Below, piece by piece: positions 37,629-45,419 of a stretch of DNA of 64,000 nucleotides; the stretch's first letter is position 1; every line of letters begins with the position of its first letter. This DNA comes from Cloacibacillus evryensis DSM 19522. GTDB lineage: Bacteria > Synergistota > Synergistia > Synergistales > Synergistaceae. Position numbers and translations under genes: made by a program. Below the pieces are notes generated by a model, which had not been told where the DNA came from, did not search any database, and worked only from the letters and a program-made list of their open reading frames with translations. The stretch covers positions 1,665,283 to 1,729,282 of the forward strand of contig NZ_KK073872.1 of the NCBI RefSeq assembly GCF_000585335.1, read 5' to 3'.

Positions 37629-39818
37629 TCAGTTATTTTCGACAATGTTTATTTCCGGCGGCGTCAGCCCGTAGAGACGGTATACCGCTTTATTCAGTTC
37701 CTTTTCCGTTTGCAGCGTTTCCGCATCTTTGCGCCCGTACTTCGTCGGCGGATTGAGTTCGTAGAGGCGTGACAGTTTTTCGCCGAAAGCAAAAATTTCC
37801 GTGCGGAGGCGCTGCTGTGCGGCGTTCGCGGGAATCATGCCCCTTATCGGCAGTTCTGCCAAAGTTGACGGGCGCATTTCAAAGTAGTCATTCAGGAGCG
37901 GCGCCGACACGGAACGGAAGACAAAACCCATCAGCCTGGAATTGAGCAGCGCGAGGAGGAAGTAGTCGTCGCTGTCGATAATGCAGCTTTTGTCGTTAGT
38001 ATAGGCGCGCCCGTGTTCCAGCACAGCGGAGATGCGCTTGCATATCACTGGCAGAATGATCTTAGGCCTTTTAAAGACATCATAATAGCGGCAGGGGCGT
38101 AATTCCCACCAATAGTCCCCGCTATCCCGCCGTTTAGAGGCCTTTTCCTCGTACAGCGCAAGATGCGAGGCCAGGCGCGGGTGATTCTGCGCGAACCACA
38201 GATAGCCGTCGGAGAGCTCACGTTTCCTGTCAGTGCAGCCCTTGGGCATAAATATGAGGTATTTTTTCACCGGCGGCAGATAATACCTCTTTATTTCACG
38301 TCCGGAATAAAACGGCACGATGAACTCCGCTGATGCCGGTTCTTCCGCAACTATCATCTCTGCCATCTCCGGGCCGATCACAAAAGCCTCGTTCAGTCCG
38401 GTAAGGATACCTCTGTATATTTTGTTATCAGTGCATTGCGAAAGGGGCGTACCTCTTTCGCGGATCTTCGCCACAAGCGCGGATATCTCACCATGCGGAA
38501 AGCTCCACGAGGCGGCGGAGAACTCGCAGCCGGCCAGCGGGCGCGCGCACTCTTCCGCGTATTCAGGCAGGGGCGTATCCTTGGGCCTTGCTGATGCATC
38601 GATAAACCTCACGCCGCCAGCCGGTTCTTTAAGGACAGAGACGACAGAGAGCGGCATCACCGTGCCCTTGAGCAGCGGGACCTTGCCAAGGTCCGCTATG
38701 ACGGTAGGATTGTGGTATTTGAAAAAATCACGCAGCCCCGCGCCGTAGTCGGACCTCATCCATTTGTTGGAGATCAGGAACACGGCGCTTCCAATGGCTG
38801 AAAGCATGGCAACGGCCTTCTCAACGTAATAACAGTAGATATCGGCGTTGAAGCGCGACGAGGAATAGCCGGCCAACAATTCCTTTATGGAAGAGAACTG
38901 TTCGCTGCGAAGATGCGGAGGATTCGTAATTATCAAGTCGAATTTTACATCGGTAAAGATATTATCTATTAAAACGCTGCCCCATACAAAATGGCTGTCA
39001 TATATACAAACATCGGGGTATTTCAGCTTAAGCTCGGCCTTAAGTATATCGAGGGCCGCAGCGCCGCAGTCGGTCACGAACAGGGAATTTTCGATGAACT
39101 CGCGCGCAAAGCGCTCCTCTGTGCGCGGCAGGTTCCCCGCGAAATACTTCCCAAGCCTCAGGCGCACCTCGACGAGCTTTTTCATGAAGGCCCCTACAAG
39201 TTCGCCTCCGGCTGCCGCGATGTCACAAAAACGTATCGAGGCGAGCGCGGCGTCGATCTTCTTCGCGTCGCGCTCGATGACCGTATCGTCGAAGATGATG
39301 CAGCGTTCGGAGAAATAGCCCTCAAGCGCCGCCGGAGCGAGACGACAGCTTTTATACAGGTAATTTTTTATAGCTTCGGTGGAAATATATTCAAGGATAT
39401 CCTCCGGGATCATTATTCCGCGTACCGCAGGAGATTCCGCAAACAAAGAAATGTAGCCCTTGCCGCCTGCGGAAGTCACGGCCGCAAAAACAGCGTCGGC
39501 GCCGCCTGTCTCCATATAATTCAGCAGAAACTTGACGCACTTTTTTTCAGAAGAGGAAAGCTGCATGCCGGGAACCAGCTTTATCTGGAGAAAATCTATT
39601 TTGCCCTGTCCGAGCGCGGGGGTATGGCGCCCCAGCAGGCGGTAGGAAGATATCGTGTTTTTGAATTCCTGAGGTATGTGGATGCCGGAACGTATCCATT
39701 TTTCCGCTGTGCTTATATTCGGGAACATAGTATCCATACCGCCGATGAATCTATCGGCGTCGAACTCTTCTTTTAGTAAAGCACGTTGAATGACGGATGA
39801 ATCGCCGCCTTTCAGCAT
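37629..39818 (-). CDS. Eco57I/TaqI-like DNA methylase-type protein with degenerate catalytic motifs
   Basis: A 729-residue protein with the layout of an Eco57I-type adenine methylase plus a TaqI-like target-recognition half. The SAM motif reads DIAAAGGELVGAF where active enzymes have a DPACGSGxF type, and motif IV is ITNPPH rather than NPPY/F/W. Downstream parts (GILTGLNEAFVI, YSGREIKRYY, SAPLLNDYF) match the family's recognition domain well. No separate endonuclease or specificity gene is adjacent, and I see no obvious nuclease motif in the N-terminal 200 residues. The ATG follows GGAGG. It may be a diverged solitary methylase or inactive relative. Confidence 0.8.
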   Translation of the reverse strand: MLKGGDSSVIQRALLKEEFDADRFIGGMDTMFPNISTAEKWIRSGIHIPQEFKNTISSYRLLGRHTPALGQGKIDFLQIKLVPGMQLSSSEKKCVKFLLNYMETGGADAVFAAVTSAGGKGYISLFAESPAVRGIMIPEDILEYISTEAIKNYLYKSCRLAPAALEGYFSERCIIFDDTVIERDAKKIDAALASIRFCDIAAAGGELVGAFMKKLVEVRLRLGKYFAGNLPRTEERFAREFIENSLFVTDCGAAALDILKAELKLKYPDVCIYDSHFVWGSVLIDNIFTDVKFDLIITNPPHLRSEQFSSIKELLAGYSSSRFNADIYCYYVEKAVAMLSAIGSAVFLISNKWMRSDYGAGLRDFFKYHNPTVIADLGKVPLLKGTVMPLSVVSVLKEPAGGVRFIDASARPKDTPLPEYAEECARPLAGCEFSAASWSFPHGEISALVAKIRERGTPLSQCTDNKIYRGILTGLNEAFVIGPEMAEMIVAEEPASAEFIVPFYSGREIKRYYLPPVKKYLIFMPKGCTDRKRELSDGYLWFAQNHPRLASHLALYEEKASKRRDSGDYWWELRPCRYYDVFKRPKIILPVICKRISAVLEHGRAYTNDKSCIIDSDDYFLLALLNSRLMGFVFRSVSAPLLNDYFEMRPSTLAELPIRGMIPANAAQQRLRTEIFAFGEKLSRLYELNPPTKYGRKDAETLQTEKELNKAVYRLYGLTPPEINIVENN

Positions 39819-40008
39819 CTACCCCACCTCCGACTATTTTATTCTTTAATAAACATATTTAAGTATAATGCATAAAAGAAGATAAAAACAGGGGCAGTGA
39901 CGCATGAAAGTCAGTCGCCCGCGCCAGCGGAGCCGAGCAGCCCAATGTTATCATTGAAAGGTTCGGTGCGCCTGCCCTGACGCCGCCCTGACAGGCATTA
40001 TATTTTTC

Positions 40009-40037
40009 TTGACAGTTTGGGTATCCGGTGATAATAT
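40009..40037 (+). promoter_or_regulatory. Promoter of the tRNA-Gly/tRNA-Ala pair
   Basis: Consensus TTGACA (40009-40014), 17-base spacer, then TAATAT (40032-40037), fifteen bases before the tRNA-Gly 5' end. Confidence 0.75.
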
Positions 40038-40051
40038 ATCTCGCGTTGCAA

Positions 40052-40127
40052 GCGGAAATAGCTCAGTTGGTAGAGCGATGGCCTTCCAAGCCGTAGGTCG
40101 CGGGTTCGAGTCCCGTTTTCCGCTCCA
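40052..40127 (+). tRNA. tRNA-Gly (anticodon TCC)
   Basis: Full cloverleaf: acceptor GCGGAAA/TTTCCGC, D arm GCTC/GAGC, anticodon stem ATGGC/GCCGT with loop CTTCCAA (anticodon TCC, reads GGA), T loop TTCGAGT, encoded CCA. Confidence 0.97.
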
Positions 40128-40150
40128 ATAGATTTACCCGCAGATTTGAT

Positions 40151-40225
40151 GGGGCTGTAGCTCAGCGGGAGAGCACTTCCCTCGCACGGAAGGGGTCGGG
40201 CGTTCAAATCGCCTCAGCTCCACCA
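40151..40225 (+). tRNA. tRNA-Ala (anticodon CGC)
   Basis: Acceptor GGGGCTG/CAGCTCC, D arm GCTC/GAGC, anticodon stem CTTCC/GGAAG with loop CTCGCAC (anticodon CGC, reads GCG), T loop TTCAAAT, encoded CCA. It follows tRNA-Gly by 23 bases, so the two share a transcript. Confidence 0.95.
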
Positions 40226-40240
40226 TTAAAAACAAGTGAT

Positions 40241-40281
40241 AGCAAGGCTTCGCAAAATGCGGGACCTTGCTTCTTTTTTGT
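40241..40281 (+). terminator. Intrinsic terminator of the tRNA pair
   Basis: AGCAAGG and CCTTGCT pair around an AT/GC loop, followed by TCTTTTTTG; it is sixteen bases past the tRNA-Ala CCA. Confidence 0.85.
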
Positions 40282-40436
40282 TGCAAATTTCTAAGTCCCA
40301 TATAAGTCCCAGACTACGGTAAGCCTCAAATCCAGCGCACATACCGCCCTGCCGGAAACAGGCTATTATTTCTGTGGGCGACGCTTGCAGTTCTTCGCGC
40401 GGTCATTGCGGCTGACGGCTCCGGCGGTTTTAGCCA

Positions 40437-40444
40437 TTTTTTAC
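40437..40444 (+). repeat. Target-site duplication, left flank of the IS66 element
   Basis: TTTTTTAC lies immediately left of the terminal GTAAGCG and recurs exactly at 45297-45304. IS66 elements make 8-bp duplications. Confidence 0.85.
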
Positions 40445-40454
40445 GTAAGCGTCA

Positions 40455-40461
40455 AACAGTC
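40455..40461 (+). repeat. Target-site duplication, left flank of IS21
   Basis: AACAGTC precedes the IS21 left end and recurs exactly at 43037-43043, a 7-bp duplication within the IS21 range. Confidence 0.8.
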
Positions 40462-40618
40462 TGAGTATTCCGCTCCTCAAAGCGCACCTAAAATCCTTCG
40501 CATGAGCCCAGTGTAATTATGCAAACGAGCCCAGCGTCACGGCGGCGAGCCCAGAGGTATTTCTGGTACCCTTGCGCAATACGCGTACTGCGTAAATAAC
40601 ACAAGGGAGGTCATTAAT

Positions 40619-42169
40619 ATGACCATGTACAGAGAGATACTTCGCCTTCACTTCGAAGGCGGGCTGAGCCAACGGGATATTGCCGCCAGCTGCCGCTGCG
40701 CCCACAGCACTGTCAAGCGGATCCTTGCAAGAGCCGCAGAGCTGGAGCTGGATTTTAACAAGATCAAAGAGCTCTCGGACAATTCGCTTGCAAGGATGAT
40801 CTATCCGCAGGCCATACTGCCGCGTATCCAGAAAGAACCGGATTACGCCTATATACATAAGGAGCTTGCCAGATCAGGCGTCACGCTTGCTCTGTTATGG
40901 AACGAGTATTGCGCGGCATGTCAGGAAAGCGGCGATATCCCGTATATGTATTCACAGTTCAGCAAGAATTATAAGGAATATGCGGCAGCGAACAGCACGT
41001 CTATGCATATCGCCCATAAGCCTGCCGAGGTCATGGAGGTCGACTGGGCCGGCACAAAGATTCTGCTTCGAGATGCCGTTGCCGGGAAAGAAATAAAAGC
41101 GTCTCTCTTCACAGCGTGCCTGCCATTTTCAGGTTATTGCTATGCCGAGGCATTCGCGGACGAGAAGCTGGATTCATGGCTCACAGCGCATATCCATGCG
41201 TATGCTTTCTTCGGAGGAACGGCTAAGATTCTCAGGCCGGACAACTTAAAGACCGGGGTCGTCAGGTCAGATAAGTATGACCCTGAAATCAACAGCGCTT
41301 ACAGAGAACTCGCTGAGCACTACGGTGCTTTTGTCTCTCCCGCAAAAGTACGCAAACCAAAAGACAAGCCCACCGTCGAGGGAACGGTCGGAGTGCTCAC
41401 CACTCATATCATAGCCGCCGTCAGAAACGTTGACTATCATTCATTAAAAGAACTTAACAAGGACATCTGTCTCAGATTCAGACAATTCAACGACAGGCCC
41501 TTTCAAAAGAAAGAGGGCTCACGCAGCCTCCTGTTCTCCGTTCAGGAGAGCCGGTATCTGAGTCCGCTGCCTGAATTCTGTTATCAGATAGCCCATTACA
41601 AGGATGCCGTCGTTCCGGCAAATTATCATATTCAGGCAGAGGGCGGGAAATACTACAGTGTGCCCTATGAGTGTATCAGAAGAAAAGTAACGGTAAGGAG
41701 CACCTCTTCTATGATAGAGGTATTCTGCGACGGAGAGCGGGTCGCCTGTCATATACGCAATCGGGGAGCTGAACGGTATGTCACGGACAGTTCTCATATG
41801 CCTGAGGCGCATAGACAGCTCTACGCCTGGAACAACGACAAGTTTCTTGAATGGGGCGCGGAGATAGGCGGCGGCACTCTCTCCGTGATACAGAAGATAC
41901 TTACCAGGAACGGACATAGCCTGCCGGGCTACAAATTCTGTATGGGGCTGGTATCGCTGAGTAAAAATTATGCCGCGCAGGATATAGAGAACGCCTGCAG
42001 GGCGCTTCTCGCCCTTTCTTCCGCCCCGAGCCTGAAATCTATGAAGCTCGCGCTCAGCGCTGTTACCGCGAAAAGAAACGCTGATGATGATTCGACACAG
42101 AATGATGGGCCTTCCGTTACAGGTTTCAGACGCGGCGCAGGCTACTACGAAGGCAAGAGCGATGATTAG
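40619..42169 (+). CDS. istA: IS21 transposase IstA
   Basis: A DDE recombinase of 516 residues. The N-terminal HTH is LSQRDIAASCRCAHSTVKRI; the catalytic core has VDWAG (first Asp), the RPDNLKTGV segment (second Asp) and PKDKPTVEG (Glu). The ATG follows AAGGGAGG. It overlaps the istB start by 8 bp, the normal istAB coupling, and looks intact. Confidence 0.95.
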   Translation: MTMYREILRLHFEGGLSQRDIAASCRCAHSTVKRILARAAELELDFNKIKELSDNSLARMIYPQAILPRIQKEPDYAYIHKELARSGVTLALLWNEYCAACQESGDIPYMYSQFSKNYKEYAAANSTSMHIAHKPAEVMEVDWAGTKILLRDAVAGKEIKASLFTACLPFSGYCYAEAFADEKLDSWLTAHIHAYAFFGGTAKILRPDNLKTGVVRSDKYDPEINSAYRELAEHYGAFVSPAKVRKPKDKPTVEGTVGVLTTHIIAAVRNVDYHSLKELNKDICLRFRQFNDRPFQKKEGSRSLLFSVQESRYLSPLPEFCYQIAHYKDAVVPANYHIQAEGGKYYSVPYECIRRKVTVRSTSSMIEVFCDGERVACHIRNRGAERYVTDSSHMPEAHRQLYAWNNDKFLEWGAEIGGGTLSVIQKILTRNGHSLPGYKFCMGLVSLSKNYAAQDIENACRALLALSSAPSLKSMKLALSAVTAKRNADDDSTQNDGPSVTGFRRGAGYYEGKSDD

Positions 42170-43030
42170 CCAGCAGACGATAAACCAGCTGCATGATATG
42201 CACCTCAGTTTCCTCGCCGGCGACATCAAGGAGCGACAGGCAGACGCTTCTTTCTGCGAACTCAGCTTCGACGAGCAGATAACCGTCATTGTGGACAGAG
42301 AGTGGCATAGGAGGCGCAGCAAGCGCATTACAGACCTTATAAGGGAGGGGCAGTTCTGCTACAACAGCGCTTCAGTGCTTGAGATAGACTATGCACAGGA
42401 GCGCGGACTGGTAAAAAGCAGATAAACGAACTTGCGGCCTGTTCTTATATTGAAAACGGACACAACATCATGATCATGGGAGCCACCGGAGTGGGGAAAA
42501 GTTATCTCGCATGCGCGCTGGGAACGGCGGCCTGCCGCAACCGCTATTCCTGCCGTTACACCCGAACGCCGGAACTGCTGGATCAGCTTGCGATGGCGGG
42601 GACCGATGGCTCTGTACGCCAAATTATACAGCAATACAGAAAACCCCGGCTCCTTATCCTGGACGAATGGCTTATAACCCGGATCAGCCATGGAGGACTT
42701 GAAGACATCTTTGAAATAATGGAGTGCCGCAGCACAGAACAGCGCTCGACCATATTCTGCAGTCAGATAGAGACCTCGGAATGGCTGGCTGCGCTCGGCA
42801 ATTCGTTGATGGCCGAAAGTTTAATGGACAGGATCATTCATTGTTCGTATAAAAATCGTGCTTCACGGCGACTCAATGAGGAAGAAAAAAGGATTGAAGT
42901 CTATTCAAGCCAGTACAGCCGAAATGAAATAACGCATCTCAATGAATGGGCTCGCCGTCGTTACGGTGGGCTCGTTTGCTACGGAACAGAATTTCATGAC
43001 CTGCGGAATGGTGGGCTCTTTGGAGCGTAG
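42162..43030 (+). pseudogene. istB: IS21 helper ATPase IstB, frameshifted
   Basis: The N-terminal 87 residues (42162-42425) and the AAA+ core (from about 42413, with Walker A GATGVGKS and Walker B LLILDEW) are in different frames. Restoring one A in the A5 run at 42413-42417 would join them as VKKQINEL. The change is a single-base loss in a homopolymer, so it is either a recent mutation or a sequencing error; no clear slippery heptamer supports programmed shifting. The stop lies inside the right terminal repeat. Confidence 0.85.
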
Positions 43031-43036
43031 TATCCA

Positions 43037-43043
43037 AACAGTC
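43037..43043 (+). repeat. Target-site duplication, right flank of IS21
   Basis: Second exact copy of AACAGTC, directly after the IS21 right end. From here the IS66 left inverted repeat resumes (AGCACCT). Confidence 0.8.
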
Positions 43044-43265
43044 AGCACCTCCCCTCAAAGCAGGAAGCCTGTTATCGTCATTTGTAGTGGAGGTATGGAG
43101 GTATGTGAAAGCTGCGATATGTAACCTGCGACAGGGTATGTGTCAGATAGGGGGGAGCTCATGTAAATTCTGCCGTACCTGTTTGTTGTTTTACGATCTG
43201 TCAGTACTCTTTTTCAGACGGCAGGCTTCCGGCAGTGTGTCGCTCCATGGCAGCAGCGTATGGTA

Positions 43266-44807
43266 TTATTCCGGCTTTATGTTGGGCATGGTCTCAAGTA
43301 TATGGTTCAGGTATTCAAAGAGTTTTAAGTTGTTTTCTTTGGCGGTCTCTATTATCGAGTAGATCACCGAGCTGCTTTTGCCCCTTTAGAGGAGCAGCAG
43401 AAGAGCCAGTTTTTTCTTCCTATGACGAATGGTTTTATGCTGCGTTCAGCACGGTTGTTGGAGATTTCTATTCTGCCGTCCATGTAGAAGGTCTCAAGGA
43501 ATATTCTCTGTTCAAGTGCGTAGTGCAGCGCTTTTCCCAGGGTGGATTGCGGCAGTGCGCGGGCGGATGCGGTCCACGCGAAGAAGGCGTCCGTTATCGG
43601 TTTGCTTTTTTGAAGGCGTTTCGCATGTCGTTCTTCGGGGGTGAGTTTTTCGTATTCTCTTTCAAGTGCAAAGAGTTTGTCGCAGTATTCAAGTCCGGTC
43701 TGCGAGAGAGAGTTTTTTCTTTCTACGGCAGGTATGGAGATAGTTCCTTCGTGGAACTTTCTTCTGGCGTGTGCCCAGCAGCCGCATCGGCGTATGGCGC
43801 TGTCGAGTTTGCCATAGCCGGAGTAGCCGTCCGTGTGGAGGCAGCCTTTAAAGCCGCTGAGGAATTTTTTAGGATGGACGCTTGACCTGGTCTCCTGATA
43901 TTCAAAGAGTACGATCGGGACGCTCGCCTCTTTACCTGTACGGTAGAGCCACATGTAGGAGTTTGTCCTTGAGGCTCTGCCGGGTTCTTTCAGGACTTGC
44001 ACTGTCGTTTCGTCCGCGTGGAGGATGTCCTCTTTCAGCATCTTTGTTCGCATTTCTTCGTATAACGGAAGCAGCCAGTCGGAGGCGCTTTTTATGAGCC
44101 AGTTTGACATGGTCTGACGGCTCAGAGAGAGCCCTTCGTTGAGCCATGAGGATTCCTGACGGTAGAGGGGGACTCCCATCGCGTATTTCTGTATCATAAT
44201 GTTCGCAATAGCTGAGGCGGAGGCCGCGCTTCCCTTTATCACGGGCTCCGGGATCGGGGCCTTGACGATCCCGACTTTGGTGTTTTCCCTCTCGCAGCGA
44301 CGGCAGGAATAGATGTCGCGGGCGTACTCGCGGATAAATACTTTGGCGGGGACTACTACAAGCTCCCTCCTTGTATTGCAGTTCATCACATGCATCGGAC
44401 CGCCGCATTCGGGGACAGATACGTTCCTCTTCCGGAAGAGTACATTCAACACGCTCAACCGGAAGCTCGTCAAAATTATCACGGGATACTGACGAACTCT
44501 CCCTTTTGCGTCTCCTGTACGTTATCTCTTCAACTTCCGGCTCCGCACGCTTGGGCTCAGACGTATTCTCCGCCTCGTCAAACAAAAGAAGCTGGAGCCC
44601 TTGACCCTCTGACTTCTCGCTGGACTGACCATACTGCCGGTGCTGGCTCAGACGAAAACGCTCCTCATACCACTTGACCAATGACGCAAGCTCCTCGTTC
44701 TTCTTCTGAAGATCGCGGTGTTCTTCCTCCAAATCGTGATACTTATTGCGTAACGCTTCAAGGGACCGAACAAGATTTTCCATACCTGCAATTATAAATG
44801 ATGACAC
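43266..44807 (-). pseudogene. tnpC: IS66 transposase TnpC with two frameshifts
   Basis: The protein is spread over three frames. The N-terminal coiled-coil and zinc region (from 44807 or the ATG at 44783) shifts at a CCCC run (44412-44415), where three C would read CPECGGPMH. The DDE part continues in the next frame (ILHADETTVQ, HTDGYSGYG, NNRAERSIKP) to a stop at 43364. Sequence downstream in the third frame gives SSVIYSIIETAKENN, the normal C-terminus, so a second single-base change lies near 43370-43377. As written it cannot make transposase. Confidence 0.88.
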
Positions 44808-44820
44808 AGCATAAATCCAG

Positions 44821-45207
44821 TCATATCAAGGACTTGCAATTCCGACTATTATCCTGGACCGACGCTGCGGGAAACACTTCACTCATGCTGAGCTTACGCC
44901 TCAGCTTCGTTCCGGCAAACAGACAGGAAAACTCCTCGCCGGTGACACTTATCCTCTTCCCATACCCATCCGGGGGCCACGGGAACGTACCACGCTCAAG
45001 ACGCTTTTGATAAAGCCAAAAACCGTCCCCATCCCATTCGATTATCTTCACGCGATTGCGGCTCTTGTTGCAGAAAATAAACATGGCGGATCCAAAAGAA
45101 ACACAGGCAAATCTCAGATTTGCGATAGCAGCGAGGCCATCCAACCCCTTACGCATATCAGTGGCGCCGCAGACCAGATATATCTCCTTGCCGGAACACT
45201 CCAACAT
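44821..45207 (-). CDS. tnpB: IS66 accessory protein TnpB
   Basis: A 128-residue IS66 Orf2 protein with the family pattern VCGATDMRKGLDGLAAI near the N-terminus and FCNKSRNRVKIIEWDGDGFW in the middle. The ATG has GGGAGG upstream. It precedes tnpC, as in other IS66 elements. There is no tnpA upstream, which resembles the subgroup lacking it. Confidence 0.92.
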   Translation of the reverse strand: MLECSGKEIYLVCGATDMRKGLDGLAAIANLRFACVSFGSAMFIFCNKSRNRVKIIEWDGDGFWLYQKRLERGTFPWPPDGYGKRISVTGEEFSCLFAGTKLRRKLSMSEVFPAASVQDNSRNCKSLI

Positions 45208-45296
45208 AACAAAACTCCTCCCTGGTTAATGGATTACAGGGAAGAGTTTAATGCTCTGGGTGGGGGCGGTATAGGTACTGGACATTTGACGCTTAC

Positions 45297-45304
45297 TTTT
45301 TTAC
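45297..45304 (+). repeat. Target-site duplication, right flank of the IS66 element
   Basis: Second exact copy of TTTTTTAC, immediately right of the terminal CGCTTAC. It lies about 115 bp before the mprF start. Confidence 0.85.
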
Positions 45305-45419
45305 GGCCTTTCCTCTATAAAATTAAGCAGTATCTGCCGTGCGCATTTTTTGCCTGGAATGTACACTAAGATAAATGAGGCCGTGCGGTCTCTTGAAGAG
45401 GGAGAAGAAAAGCCTGGAA

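Larger units (their letters stand above)
40462..43036 (+). mobile_element. IS21-family insertion sequence
   Basis: A 2575-bp element with related ends: the left begins TGAGTATTCCGCTCC and the inverted right end begins TGGATACTACGCTCC. Inside each end are copies of GAGCCCA (left, near 40504, 40527 and 40550) or TGGGCTC (right, near 42948, 42968 and 43012), the multiple transposase-binding repeats typical of IS21. It encodes IstA and a frameshifted IstB, and is bounded by AACAGTC duplications. Confidence 0.88.
40445..45296. mobile_element. IS66-family element interrupted by an IS21-family element
   Basis: The outer borders are GTAAGCGTCAAA (40445-40456) and its inverted copy TTTGACGCTTAC (45285-45296), the standard IS66 terminus, flanked by the 8-bp duplication TTTTTTAC. 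The IS21 element at 40462-43036 splits the left inverted repeat after 17 bp. Without it the IS66 copy is about 2.27 kb and carries tnpB and tnpC but no tnpA. tnpC has two frameshifts, so it is not autonomous as written. It lies between a tRNA cluster and mprF. Confidence 0.85.

Noticed and set aside
40282-40436. tRNA-adjacent attachment site or integrase remnant
   Set aside because: No integrase frame and no repeat of the tRNA 3' end was found in the window.
42405-42425. Programmed frameshift in istB
   Set aside because: The site has only five A residues and no canonical slippery heptamer in frame; a missing base restores the family sequence exactly.
43163-43181. GTAAATTCTGCCGTACCTG as the left end of the IS66 element
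   Set aside because: Only GTAA and GTACCT match; the true terminus GTAAGCGTCAAA is at 40445 with a matching 8-bp duplication.
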